Source: Cryptomeria japonica (lineage: Eukaryota > Streptophyta > Pinopsida > Cupressales > Cupressaceae). Taken from it: DNA of 64,000 nt. Below are positions 11,992 through 25,119 of the stretch, piece after piece. The stretch is taken from positions 510,505,442 to 510,569,441 of the forward strand of contig NC_081410.1 in the NCBI RefSeq assembly GCF_030272615.1. The letters are read 5' to 3'. Below the pieces are notes generated by a model. That model saw only the letters and a program-made list of their open reading frames with translations. It had not been told where the DNA came from and made no database searches. Position 1 is the stretch's first letter. Each line of letters starts with the position of its first letter. Made by a program: the position numbers and the translations under genes.

Positions 11992-13332
11992 ATGTCTACT
12001 AATTATTTCAGGAAGGACAGTCCTAAACTTGATGGAACCAACTATGGCATATGGAAGATCAAAATGGAGACACATCTAAATTGCATTGGAAAAGACATCT
12101 GGGATGTTACAAAGAATGGTTATACTACTACTGTACAAGGTCAGCCTAGTCCAACTAACTTGACTAAAGATGAGGAAAATGATTGCAAAGCAAGAGAAGC
12201 ACTTTTGAGCACATTATCAGATCAACAAATCATGGGACTATCAAATAGGTCTACTACTAAAGCTATTTGGGATCATTTGGAAACACTGGATGAAGGAGAT
12301 TCCATAGTCAAAATTGCAAAACTTGAAAGCTTCCAAGTCAAGTACGAACATCTGAAAATGGAAGAAGATGAAAGGATTTATGCTTTTATGGAAAGAGTAA
12401 ATGAAATTGTTTTGGGTATTAAATGTTGTGGAGGAACATTAAGTGAAGATGAAATTGTTTCAAATATTTTAAGAGGATTGCCACCAGCATATAAAATGAA
12501 ATTCACTACTATAAATGAGTTAAGAACAATGCCTAATACATCAGTTACTAGGGATACATTAATTGGGAAACTTTCAGCTTTTGAAATTGAAGAATTTGGT
12601 CATGTTGCTATTATAAAGATAGATTTGGCCTTTAAAGAATCAACATCATCTACTCCATCATTTGACAAAACTAATTGGAAAGCCTTTTATGCAAGAGAAC
12701 TTGAAGAAAGCAGGAAAGAAAATGAAGAACTTGAAGCACTATTTGCAAGGAAAATGCCTAAAGGTCCAGTTGGAAGTAAGTATGAAGGTAAAGCACCCTT
12801 TAAATGTTTTAACTGTAATAAGATTGGTCATATAGATTCAAGATGTCGTGATAGACATGCTAGACTAAGAGAAGAAGCTAGAAGAACCTACAAACCTAAC
12901 CCTGAATATCAGAGATACAGATTTAAGAAGAATAAAGACAAATCTTGCTTCATTGTTGATGAAGGTGTGACTGATGATTCTGATGAGGATCCAGCAGACA
13001 ATGGATGGGGTTTTGTTGCTATAATAGAAGATCAACTGACACCTACTGCTCAACCGATAGTACAAGCCTTGGCGGCTAAATTTGAAGTAAAGGATGAATG
13101 GATCATTGATTCAGGATGCTCACATCATATGATAGGAGACAAAGGTAAATTCTTGAACTTTCAAGAATACAATGGAGGCTTATTGAGATTTGGAGATGAC
13201 AAAGCTTGTTCAATCAAAGGTAAGGGTACAATATCTCTTGATGGTAAGCATAACACTGACAATGTTTACCATGTTGAAGGATTAAAGCATAATCATTTGA
13301 GTGTTGGTCAATTAGTTGAAAAAGGATTTTAG
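11992..13332 (+). pseudogene. Copia gag-protease of element B, up to the first amber codon
   Basis: Starts at the first ATG after the primer site (MSTNYFRKD) and is open for 446 codons. Residues about 10-200 are the Copia-type gag polypeptide (FMERVNEIVLGI and LPPAYKMKF motifs). Residues about 271-284 form an intact CCHC zinc knuckle, CFNCNKIGHIDSRC. The aspartic protease DSG triad is at about residue 372 in EWIIDSGCSHHM. The TAG at 13330-13332 replaces an expected Gln (GF*LQF) and the same frame continues beyond it, so this is a premature stop, not the end of gag. Gag would pack RNA into particles and the protease would cleave the polyprotein. Apart from the stop this part looks undamaged. 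Confidence 0.9.
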
Positions 13333-16136
13333 TTACAATTCAAAAATGGAAAATGCAAAATCATGAATAGAACTGGTTTGGAAATTGCAACCAGCAATCA
13401 GACTAAAGGTAATATCTTTCATTTGAATAACAGTGAAAAGACATGCTTAATTGCACATATAGATGAAAGTTGGTTATGGCATAAGAGACTTTGTCATGTA
13501 AACTTTGATTACATGGTGAAGATCAGTACTACTAAGGCAGTTAGAGATTTACCTAAAATTGTCAAACCTCAGAATACAGTATGTAAGGAATGTCAATTTG
13601 GAAAACAAGTTAGAACTAGTTTCAAAAGTATTCCAGAAAAATCCAATAATGCTCTTGATTTGATTCACACTGATTTATGCGGTCCAGCTAGAACTAAAAG
13701 CTTACAAGGTGATAGATATTTCATGCTAATCATTGATGACTATTCTAGAATGTGTTGGGTTACTTTTCTCAGAGAAAAATCAAAAGCACTTGGAAAGTTC
13801 AAACTGTTCAAAGCAATGGTAGAAAATGAAACTGGTAAGAAAATCAAATGTCTAAGATTAGATCAAGGAGGTGAATTTCATCTAAGGAATTTAATACATT
13901 TTGTGAAGTGAATGGAATCAGAAGACAACTATCAACACCTCAGACACCACAGTAGAATGGAGTTGTTGAAAGGAAAAACATAACTATCTTGGATGCAGCA
14001 AGAAGTATGTTATCAGAAGCAAACCTACCACATGTATATTGGAGAGAGGAAGTCAATACAGTAGTCTATACATTCAACAAATTTCACATCAAAAGTGAAA
14101 CCGGTAAGACCCCTCATGAACTATGGTTTGGTAATACTCCTACTCTTAAGTATTTCAGAATTTTTGGAAGTAAATGTTATATCAGAAGAGATGAGTATAT
14201 TGGAAAATTTGATCCTAGAAGTGATGAAGGAATATTTCTTGGTTATTCATCTAAGAGCAAGGCATATAGATGTTTTAATAAAAGATTGTAGAAAATTGTT
14301 GAAAGTACAAATGTAAAGATTGATGAACAATTCAGATGAACTTCAAGGTATATAGACTCTGAACCGGCAACAGAAATTTTGACACATGAACCTACACTAA
14401 ATCCACTAGTACAGGATGAAGATCTAGTTACCCCAGTATCATCTGAGGATTCCACAGTAACTGAGGAACAACAGCAAACAAAGACACCTCGGTATGTAAG
14501 ACTAAATCATTCTGAAGATCAGATAATTGGAAACAAGTTTAAAGGAGTTATGACAAGAGGAAGATTGGCAAATGAAGAGGTATGTCTTATTTCTCAAATT
14601 GAACCATCATCTGTTAATGAGGCATATGAAGATAAATTTTGGATTAAAGCTATGGAAGAAGAATTGGAACAAATTGAGAAAAACAACACTTGGACATTAG
14701 TTCCCCAGCCTAAAGATAAAAATGTAATTGGAACCAAATGGGTATTTAGAAATAAACTTAATGAAGATGGTAAGGTTGTCAGAAATAAAGAAAGACTAGT
14801 GTGTAAGGGATATTCTTAGAAGGAAGGAGTTGATTACAATGAAACCTTTGCACTGGTAGCTAGAATTGAGGCAGTCAGATTATTTTTGGCTTTTGCAGCA
14901 CACAAGAACTACAAAGTTTATCAAATGGATATTAAATGTGCATTTTTGAATGGAGATCTTGAAGAGGAAATATACATTGAACAAATTGATGGATTTTCTT
15001 TGACAGATGACAATGATATGGTTTGCAGGTTAAGAAAAGATTTGTATGGATTAAAACAAGCTCCAAGAGCTTGGTATGCAAGATTGGATAAGTATCTTTT
15101 AAAGATTGGTTTTACTAAAGGAAATGCAGACAGCAATTTATATTATAAAATAACTAATGATGACATCTTGATTATAGAAGTATTTGTTGATGATATAATC
15201 TTTGGAGGAGAAGATGGATTATGTAAAGAATTTTCTATTAAGATGCAGCAAGAATTTGAAATGTCTATGATTGGAGAAATAAAATTCTTTTTAGGATTGC
15301 AGATTTCACAAACTGATAAAGGTATATTCTTGAGTCAATCCAAATACTTAAAAGAGTTACTAAAGAAATTTGGGATGGAGAACTCTAAACCGGTAAGCAC
15401 ACCTATGACAACAAATGACAAATTATCACAAAGGGATGAATCTACACATGTTAATCCAACTAGATACAAATCTATGATAGGAGGTTTACTGTATTTAACA
15501 CAAACCAGACCTGATATTATGAATGCAGTATGTATTGTTTCAAGATTTCAAAGTAATCCTAGAGAAAATCATGAATTGGCAGTAAAAAGGATTTTCCGAT
15601 ACTTGCAAGGCACTATAAATCTTGGATTATGGTACCCCAGAGATGAAAACTTTGAATTATGTGCATACACAGATACAAATTGGGCAGGAGATGTGGATGA
15701 TAGAAAAAGCACCATCGGCGAAGCATTCTTTCTTGGAAACAGACTAGTTTCTTGTTTGAGTAAGAAACAAAGTTGTACATCTTTATCAACATCAGAATCA
15801 GAATATGTTGCAGCAGCAACTAACTGTACACAGGTACTATGGCTTAAGAAAATGTTGAAAGACATAAAGGTAAAATGCAAGGAACCTACTACTATCTATT
15901 GTGACAACATTGCAGCAATTGATATATCTAAGAGTCTGGTATTACATTCTAAAACCAAACATGTTTCTATCAAACTAAATTTTCTAAGGGAAAATGTTGA
16001 AGCAAAGGAGATAAAACTGGTTTATGTGAATACTAAAGAGCAGATTGCCGATATTTTCACTAAACCTTTTCCTAAGGAGACTTTTGAATATCTCAGAGAT
16101 CAGCTTGGAGTCATACCACCACCGGTAGAGACTTAG
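13333..16136 (+). pseudogene. Copia pol of element B (integrase, RT, RNase H), five lesions
   Basis: 13333-13911 continues the gag frame through the pre-integrase HHCC region (WHKRLCHVNF, CKECQFGK) and the integrase core (DLIHTDLCGP, DDYSRM, GGEF). A 1-base loss near 13876-13880 shifts the frame, and the protein continues in the third frame to the TAG at 16134. Nonsense codons are TAG at 13953, 14289 and 14817, each where Gln is expected, and TGA at 14337, where CGA is one transition away. Reverse transcriptase has [17 protein letters not shown] and FVDDIIFGG. RNase H shows its acidic residues in YTDTNWAGD, SESEY and CDN. The last residues (KEQIADIFTKPF) are the usual Copia C-terminal motif. 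With gag this would have been one polyprotein of about 1,380 residues. Confidence 0.92.
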
Positions 16137-16525
16137 ACAATTGATGATTGTCATCAACCAGCAGAATTAATAGAGAAATCTTTTATTACGGTCTTTGATG
16201 GGAAGCTACTTCTTAGGGGGAGTAGTTAGTATATTGAATTGATTGGTATTTTGTATGTGAACTTGGTTTTATTGTAACTTTGGCATTTGATGTCAAAGGG
16301 GGCGAGATTGGTATGGAAAAACTTTGAAAAACACAAGGAAAACACATGTTGTTCCCAGGGGGAGAGATTGTTATTTAGGAGAGATTATTACTCTCTGTAT
16401 CTATATTTTAATTTCTAGTTATGATCTCTTTTTGGAGACTGTTGGTTTTTGGTATTTGGCATTTATGTTTTGGCATTTTGATGGTTTTTCCATCTTGTGT
16501 TGCCATCAATGCCAAAGGGAGAGAT
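16137..16525 (+). promoter_or_regulatory. 3' noncoding region with repeated purine tracts, element B
   Basis: Four AGGGGG-like tracts occur (near 16212, 16296, 16355) ending with the LTR-adjacent AAAGGGAGAGA at 16514-16524. The box gttgccatcaatgccaa at 16499-16515 directly precedes the last tract and is complementary at 14 of 16 positions to the box ttgtcattgatgtcaa at 16547-16562 inside the LTR. Confidence 0.75.
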
Positions 16526-17593
16526 TGTTGGTATTTTGGTATGGTTTTGTCATTGATGTCAACACCTACTAAACACTTATCAACTCTAGCACTTTGGAGA
16601 ATCAGCAACATTCACCGGCAAGCAAGTGACTCATGCACAATCACCGGTATCTGGTACACCGGCAAGATATATTGATCACCGGCACTTGGAATGATATGGA
16701 AAACACATGGTTATGTCGAAGACGTCATTTGAACATCTTGTCCTAGAGTTTTGTTCATTGGTATATTCATATTTGCATATTTGTTGTTACCAGCAAATAG
16801 GTCCAGGGTTACACCAATAGGTTTATCTTTTCCAGATCAGCATGGCACACTATGGAGATGATTAATTATTGTTGTAAATGCATTAAGTCGACATGTTCAA
16901 TCGGTTATTGCAGCGGATATTATATTGTTTGTAAAATGTTTTTATTGTAATATCTTGTAGAGCTGACCTACTAAAATTGGTCTTAGGTTATGGTATAAAT
17001 GTAAGATCTTATTTGTAAGATCAGATGTGAAAATGCAAAAAAGGATTGTGTGAAGGTATATGCGAGAATAAGCAGAGCTATACATGCAAACATCATTTGA
17101 AGATTGAAGGAAGGGTTTTTGTGAAGACAATCAGAACTACACCGGTACTGAATCCAGCATATGAAGATGCTATTTTGTGTAGTACATTCTTATTGGATTT
17201 TACCATCCAACTGTAGTTAGTGTGACTCTCATTTTGTGATTGAGTAGTGAGCTCTAGGCGCTTGGCCTTTTTGCATGTGCAGACCCCATTTATGTACACT
17301 TACTATCTGCAATAGTATCATCTGATTGTGGGTAAGGTTTCCCGCCATGGTTTTTCCCCTTACAGGGTTTCCATGTACAAATATTGGTGTTATGTGTTGT
17401 GGGTGACTTTTTCTTTATGTTTCATGCACTGATCCTTACCGGTATAGCAATTAACTATTAAATCTGTCTACCGGCATATTAAACTAGTTTACCAGTATCA
17501 AGCATTAAGTTGGTTAAGTTGTTTTTGGTTTGAATTTATTTGACAACTGATTCACGCCCCCCCCCCCCTCTCAGTTGTCTCCAAGACCTAAAA
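16526..17593 (+). repeat. 3' LTR of element B
   Basis: 1068 bp, TGTTGGTATT to ACCTAAAA, collinear with the 5' LTR. TATAAAT at 16994-17000. Followed by the target duplication GACTT at 17594-17598. Confidence 0.93.
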
Positions 17594-17598
17594 GACTT

Positions 17599-18963
17599 AA
17601 CCTCATCCAATCTCGCCTTCTTACCTCATATTCATCAACACAGTCTTCCCAAATTCCTTCTAGGCGAGGTATACGATGAAATAAAGGACCAAGATGCGGA
17701 TTATTTCTAACAAAATAATTGCTATCAAATTGCAACCTGGGATCATAATAAGTTTAGATAGTATAATTAGATATATATTCCCGTATATTGAATGCATCAG
17801 ACCACAACTTTCAAGTATATAGGCTCAGGCTCATAGGAAATTAGATAACCATCTTGTTGTTGACTTCACAAATTTTCCTACAAAATTCAATAAAAATAAA
17901 CTTACATTCCACATACCTAGGCAATTTGTTGGTAAATTCATCATAACCCCCAACCTTGATGTAAGTAAACATTGAAAATTATAAGAAATAGATCCCATAT
18001 TTAGTAATTAAGTAGGCAGCTTCTTGTGAAATTCTTCGCTCCATGTGGCCTTATAACTCCCTTACCAACCTCATGTATCATTTGCTCTCCTGAAATTAGC
18101 ATAACTCTTTTGTAATTGTAGATTTGGGTGGAAATCATAAATCTATACATATGTCATCATAAAACTCATCCATATGGCTTAGACCATCCCAAATTTTGGT
18201 GTAGGCTAAAACATAAAATAAATAGGATAACATATAAAAGGACCTATTGAAATGAAAGTCAATGATCATGGAGTGAAGCTGGTCACTAATCAAACTTTCC
18301 CAGTACATATATGAGTGTTTGTCACATATAATATGTACAAAAAAAATATCCATTCATCCAAATTGAAAGGATCTTCATCTTTTCTTAGCCTATGTAGTAG
18401 GACAATTATGTCAGCGATGTCTCCTTTCAAATATGATTTATGAATTTTTTTGAGAAACTAAGATTTCTCCCTCCTAGGATTTGCAAACCACTCTTTGGAA
18501 ATGACATTTCTAGAAACACCTTTCTTCACATTGAACTCACATTGTGACATTGTGAAATCCCAATGAGAGTACACTTCTCGATTAGGGAGATAAAAAAAAA
18601 ATTAATAGTGGTGTGGCTGATGGTTATGAGAAACCTATCATCAAGGGTTTTAATTGCCTTGGTATCGAGGTCATACCTATTGACACACTCTAACACCAAG
18701 TCTGTGCATTGTATGGCCACTGGGAAATTCGCCACTTCAAGTAACCCACTTTCAACCAATCTATGAGTAACGGAATGTTTGTCGAGGTTTTCTACTCTCC
18801 TCCAAAGTTCCTTCAAATATACATACCCCAATTTAATATCTTCTACCTCATGTAATGAGCTTTCTAGCCCATTAATATGTTTGTACCCCAAATATTTAAA
18901 TTTCATGTTGAAAATTCCAAAAGAAATTGGGCAGAGTCTCCCCTTGTCACAACAATTGTTCAA
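17599..18963 (-). pseudogene. Long decayed reading region of unknown function, N-terminal part
   Basis: Upstream half of the region annotated at 9100-10866; not recognised. 18963-18526 is a clean open stretch of 145 codons with YVYLKELWRRVENLDKHS, VLECVNRYDLDTKAIKTL and DRFLITISHTTI. Below it, coherent segments continue: GVSRNVISKEWFANPRREKS, LRKDEDPFNLDEW, DQLHSMIIDFHFNRSFYMLS and GIWEDCVDEYEVRRRDWMRL. They are separated by stops and small frameshifts. The last of these runs straight across the GACTT target site into 10866 when element B is discounted. The translation is rich in charged residues, with no catalytic signature, signal peptide or membrane segment. Best guess is the accessory ORF of an old retroelement; a dead host gene is the alternative. 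Confidence 0.4.
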
Positions 18964-21900
18964 TTTTCAACCTTAGAAACCTTAGCTTTATTAAAAACAT
19001 GTTATTTGATGGCTTTCAAATAACTCACCTTTTAACTACAACAATGGTGGTAGCGTTGTCTTCACACACTACTATCTCTGCTTATATTTCTCCCTTAAGC
19101 TTAATTTACCTTTTGAATGAAACTTTTTGAGTAAAGAAAAGTAAATTAAAAGCTTGATAAGACGCATTTAATGTTCACCCACTTCGGCTCTAAATAATTA
19201 ATACTTAGTACTCTCTGAAAGTAGTGTCATCACTTCAGCTTTAGACTAGTTAAAACTAGCACCTATACCAAAAAGAGGTGCAATGGTTACGTCGATAGGA
19301 AGGTATAGGTCAGGTGATATATTGGTGGAAGGGATACATCGAAAGAAAAAGAAAAATTATTTTTCTTTGGAGCAATTATTTACAATAAAAGTTGATTGTG
19401 AGATGTGAAAAGAACTAAATATAAACAAATACAACTTAATTTTAAAAAATGAGTATATCGGTCGGCAAGCCCTTTTGCCACATATTCAAGCATATCGTCA
19501 TCTACAATCTAAATATCTTGGTGACAATAATGTAAAACATAGAGCTAAGTATAATACAATACATAATTATTTCACATATATACATTGATTTCATAATTTT
19601 GAAAGAAACAAATTAGGGTTGAGCTCTCTATAGGAAGGGTATCAAGCATCTTTTTTAAGGTTTTCTATGGGAAGGGCATCACATTGACTTGTTGAAATTG
19701 ATGATTATTCGAAATGAAGTTAATTCTACAGGCTTTCAATATTTGTTGGATGTGCTCAAATTAGTTTGGTCTTTGATACAATGCGTGTATACCTTGAGAC
19801 ACCATTTTAAGTAAAATAGATACAAATCAAAATCATTTTAACAAAATAAATGACACATTTTTTTTTTATTAAAAATAAAAAAATATATATTTTAGTTCAT
19901 TAAAGCTACTTAAGTGTACATTCATGCAATTATAATGCAATTCAATTAATATTTATTGTACATAAGACAACACAGGGTGTTTTCCTAGATTAATCATGAT
20001 CATTTGAATTGAACTTCTCATTATCATATTTGTAGTAACAACATTTAGAAAGGCAACAATGCCAAAGCTTGCTGACATATAGTGGTCAAGGATATCTCTC
20101 AATTAGTATATCTAATCTTTTCTTTTTCAAATGATTATAAAAATATTTGTTTTTATTAAAATAATTAAATTTGATTACTACAATATTAGAAATTGTCTAT
20201 GTAAATTATTTTAATTTAATAATTAAATTAAAAATCATAGTCAACTTATAGTCAATTTTTTTAAAGTAAAATAATAAATCAAATGCATATGTTAAAATAA
20301 TTTAATAATTTTTTTATCCTATAATTATTTTTTTAATAGTCATTCAAACTCTCTTTCACAATTGTCCAAAAAAATGTTGTCAAATGCATGTATTTAAAAA
20401 GCAATATAAAACAAATACATATATTAAAATTATTTTAGATTTTTTTTAAAGTAAAATAATTCTATTAAGAACTAAGTCATACCATACAATTTAATCTTTT
20501 TAGAAAAAAACCGTGAAGGATATAATAATTAAAACTAAAATAATTTATAATAATAGATAACTAAGAAAACACTAAAAAAAAAAATTTACAACAATTTACT
20601 TTTTATATTAATTGAGTAAAATATTAGATTGCTTACCTTTTGCGAGAGAAAAATGTAATATAGAAAAGATGGCTTGCATAGTAGTGTAAAACGAGGTCAA
20701 GCTTTTTTTTTTAAAATAATATAAGTCAAGTAACTATATTAAAATATAAATTATTCTTAGTTCTGTAAAGACCTCCATATTATCAAAATATTTAATTGTA
20801 TATTTACAACAATTTTACATATAATTTCACAAAATTAAGAATTCACTTCATTGAATAATCCACAATGTTCAATATACCAAAAAGTAGATACATAATGTTA
20901 CAACTCAACACAATGTTTGATTACATAATCCAAGAGATTGGCAAAACATAATGAATATTAATTATGCTACAAAAGACCATAACGTCAAAAACAATGAACA
21001 AAGTTGAATATCATCTTGACAAGGACTCCCAACATCTATCTCCCACGCTTACATCACAAGCGAGAACATTGACAAAGTGCTTTACCATCCAACCACAAAG
21101 CATTTACGCTTCCCCGGATTTCTTCCTGACATGAAGAACCATCAACCCTGCATGAAGTAGTCTACCAACTCGAAACTGGCAGGGGATGGAATCTGGTGCA
21201 ACTTAGTGTATCCACAATCTATGGTGCTATTATAATGGCACTAAGATATGGAAAAGAGTGAAAATGGAATGATTCACTTAGCAAGCATATACTAAGAGAT
21301 CAATAGAACTTTGGGTAAAGATATTTTAGGACCGACTACCGGCAGATGAGTTTAAGCAGAGACTTAAACCTCTCTAGAAACTCACCCTTCTCTTTTACTC
21401 CATATTTGACACCCATCCATACTCAAAATAGAAGATATTGAAAACACAATAATGCACATTATAGTTCATAAGACACTTGAGCATAGTATCATAACAAGAG
21501 CAACTAAGTGCATAAAATGCATGCACGTGTTCAACGACATTTAAGAACACATAATAACAAATAAAAGTGCATAAAACTTAATAATGCATAATATGTATAT
21601 CCTCTTGTCTACTCAACAAGATTTTAATAAAAGTTCAATTGTTGTTGTGCTAAAACACACTTAACCAATCAAGAATTTAATAAAGGACATAATTGGTAAC
21701 CTCCTCATAATAAATATATTTGAAACCATAGTTATCAAGGCCATCAACAGCTACGATTAATTAATGTCCACATGTCAACAATGGAAAGATAAGTAAAAGA
21801 AGATGATCCTCCCTTGTTATATAAAATCATATGTGATAATTTAACAGAAGTTAAAGAAAGGAAACATGACATTGTTTAGATTTTCATCATACTACATTCT

Positions 21901-24870
21901 ACCCCCTTGGCATGGAATCATGTGCTATTAATCTACAAAAGTTAACTCTCTTCATTACTATGTTGAAGTCATCTTAATGATCCAACACTATTTCCTATAC
22001 ATTCAAATAATATATTTTTAGGTCTAAATATAAAACATTTATTTACTAACACCCTCATACAAAGTTAAATAACAGCAATATATATATATAATAATTCTAA
22101 TAAATCTCTTTCAACTTTATTCAAAATTTACTTAGAACACTTAAAGACAATCGTGCTTTATTCTAATAGCAAGAGTTATTTATTAGTCACTTATAAGCTT
22201 CAAGTCCTAGGAATCATAAGATTTACAAAGCTACCAAACATAAACTAATTACAAAAGGAACTAGAGGTGCCACAACCCTAACCAATTCCTCGAGTCTTTA
22301 GAATATAAAAAGAAAAATTATAATAGTACCAAAATATAACCATACTACAATTACTTCCTATTGATAAATTAATTATCTTTAAATTAAAAACAATAATTAA
22401 AATCCTAAATCTAATTTACTAATTACTATCTCATATGAATCAAGCTAATTGTATAAAGAATATTTATTAACATATAAATAGACTTTTCTTAGCCTATAAT
22501 TTTCTGTAAAAAAAATATTAATAAACTTTTTCTTATCATACTTAATTAAATAAGGCTCTTTTTTTTAAAGTTCTTAATAAATAAACTAAGACTTACCTGA
22601 GGGCAAAATATTTACCCTAGTCTTAAAAGTAAAAATAAGATTAAGTAAATTTTGCAAGCAAGGAGCGGATCCACAGTCAAGGCGTGTGAACTATTTGACA
22701 GCCATGTGAACGATTGATAGGGTGCCTCGATAGACATTGTTTGTAAGATTTGCACAAAACAGATTCGGTATAATTTTTAGAAACTTACACACTAATGCAA
22801 AGTGCAGGTATACGTCCAAATTCTACAATCCTACCCACCTGTGAATTCGAATGCTATGTATGCACAACATGGAAACACAAACAAAACACAAAAAATTGTT
22901 TGAAGGAACGCAATGATTGAATAATGTAAATACTTTCGATATAAATTTTTGGATGGTCTGAAATGAAGGTAAATGATTATGCAGATGTGAGTCGATACGT
23001 AAGTCAAATTTCATTATTTTTGGCAGCTTATAATTCAGAAAGAAAGGAAACAAAAGAGATAAGTTAGTTTGGAATGCTTAAGGCTGATAGCATATCAGGC
23101 ACAGAAATATCAGTTAATACATCCTATAAGCATTCATGTGTTTTGCTCTGCGACCTCTATTTGGTCTCTCCTTTCCTGGTATTTGAAGCTCAACCCCACA
23201 CTCGACCTGCGCTTGATAAGAACATGTGGGTTACCTCACATGTATGTCGATTCTCTGACTCAAAGTGAGTAAGCAAAGACGACAGAAATGGATGATCCAA
23301 AAAGAACAGGATCTCCTTTTCTGTAGCTTAATTAAAGTTGGACTCATTTCATTTCATCTTTGCTTTCTCAATTTGGAAATGATTGTCTTCTCTCCAATAG
23401 CTTTTCTAACTTCTTCGTGGTCTACCCTTGTCTTGCTTCCATTTTGTACTTTAGCCTTCTTGTTCTTTGCTTTGAAAATGACTTTTATGGCCGAGCTCTA
23501 ACACAAGTAGGCAACCATGTTTGGGTTTGATGCCCATTTTAAAACTTGGACTTGATATCTTCGACTCAAAACTTAAACACAAAGATCAACAAAGGGACAA
23601 GTTTAAATTTGGGTGTTGGACCCAACCAGGCATTTAAACTTTAGACTTTGAGAGCTTGAAGCTCAAAGGCTTGAAACTGAATGAAGTGTTGGAGTTTGAC
23701 GAGACTATTAAAACTAAAACTAAAGACCGCTAAGGTTTAAAAATACTTGAAGAAAGGAAACACAAAGCCTTAAGTGGGTATGAGAAGTTTTTTCAGACTC
23801 CTACAAGGATTTATAACCAAGTAAAAACTTTGATGTGCTCTAAAAATGACTAAGTAGAAAGACTTTTATGGAATTGTATAAGTACCATGGCACATGAATA
23901 TCGCACCCAAACTTGAGGTATAAAACTAATTTTTTTATGGTGTGGGGGAAACTTAGACAATACTTTACATTTTATGATATGGTCTTATGGATTTGAACAT
24001 ACTGTTTATGTTTTGTGGATATTCTCAACTTGCCTCCCCTTCACTAAGAGGTTGTGTTAGATAAGACTTTTATTTTCTATAAATAATATTCATTCATATT
24101 TTAATTTATTATGTTTAACCTAGAGTTATACTTGTTCTAATTTGGTGTCTAATCAATAAGTCTAGCTCCATTCATATGATCTTTTTCTCCATTCATATGA
24201 TCTTTTTAAATTCCTCATTATCAATATTTTGAATTTGAGTTATAGTTATTATTTTATGGCTATTGAGGTAATCCTTCTAGAGCTCCTATCAATGCTTAAA
24301 TGTTTTGTCTTTAACGTCTATTCCAATCTCTTAATGACTTGGCCATGGTAGTCCTTATATATTTTTGTCTTAGTGAAACCCTATGTCTCTACCCTTGCTA
24401 TACATTTGTATTATGTATGGTACCAAAATTTATATTGCTTAATCCCATACAAAATTACCTACACACTTAATATTGTTCATGTGTTGAATTTCTATAATTT
24501 GGGGACTCGTAACTAAGAGTGAATGATTTATACCCCAGTTTTTTGCCTATGCTCATTACTAGTTCACCAAAAATTTCTCATCTAAAATATTTAAAGATAC
24601 AACACAAAGTGAACTTTGTGAAGAATTCAAGAAAGAATTTTCATAGGTGAATATTGTTAATGGATGTTTGAAAGGTTATGATTATGTTTTGTATATGTAA
24701 GTATAGTTCACAAAATTTGTTGTTGTAGAAATCATATTGAATTTCATTTATACTTACTATCATATAAAAAAGTTGCGACAATAGTTAATCCAAATTTAGT
24801 CATCCCTAGAAGTACAACACATTTTTTGAGTTTGTCATATATAACAAATCAAAATATGCATATGTATTCA
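18964..24870. other. AT-rich stretch without a recognisable gene
   Basis: About 5.9 kb of AT-rich sequence with many homopolymer runs. Short open stretches (for example 22823-23053 and 23069-23501) show no recognisable domain, codon bias or start context. Nothing resembling an RNA gene or an element boundary was found. Confidence 0.5.
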
Positions 24871-24954
24871 ATGTATAGTGTATGGTGTATGGTGTATAGT
24901 GTATAGTGTATAGTGTATAGTGTATAGTGTATAGTGTATAGTGTATAGTGTATA
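24871..24954. repeat. 7-bp minisatellite (AGTGTAT)n
   Basis: About eleven head-to-tail copies of agtgtat, the first two or three with a G instead of A (ggtgtat). Flanked by AT-rich sequence. No coding or telomeric meaning seen. Confidence 0.9.
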
Positions 24955-25119
24955 AAAATATATTTGTGTAGATTATGGAAATTTGAAGAATTTTTTATAA
25001 TTTGATAGTATCGAAAATTCAATGCAAGTTGTTTGGAAGAGATTTAAATATGACAAATACTTAATGAAATCGGGATTTGAGTCCAAAAATGTATTCTTTA
25101 AAAGAGAGTGAAGTGTCCT

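Larger units (their letters stand above)
10872..17593 (+). mobile_element. Ty1/copia LTR retrotransposon B, nearly intact
   Basis: TGTTGG at 10872 to CCTAAAA at 17593 (the 5' LTR ends CTAACA, so the terminal C has mutated). It is flanked by a perfect 5-bp target duplication GACTT (10867-10871 and 17594-17598). It has a canonical primer site, one long gag-pol reading frame and a purine tract. Counting by eye, the LTRs differ at about 48 of 1065 positions (4-5%), mostly C/T and G/A. The whole polyprotein is disabled by only five nonsense codons and one single-base frameshift. It inserted into the minus-strand reading region that continues on both sides. Confidence 0.95.

Noticed and set aside
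22823-23501. Cluster of 60-80-residue ORFs
   Set aside because: No recognisable motif and no supporting context; length is within chance for AT-rich DNA.
24871-24954. CRISPR-like repeat array
   Set aside because: No spacers: the units are 7 bp and contiguous.
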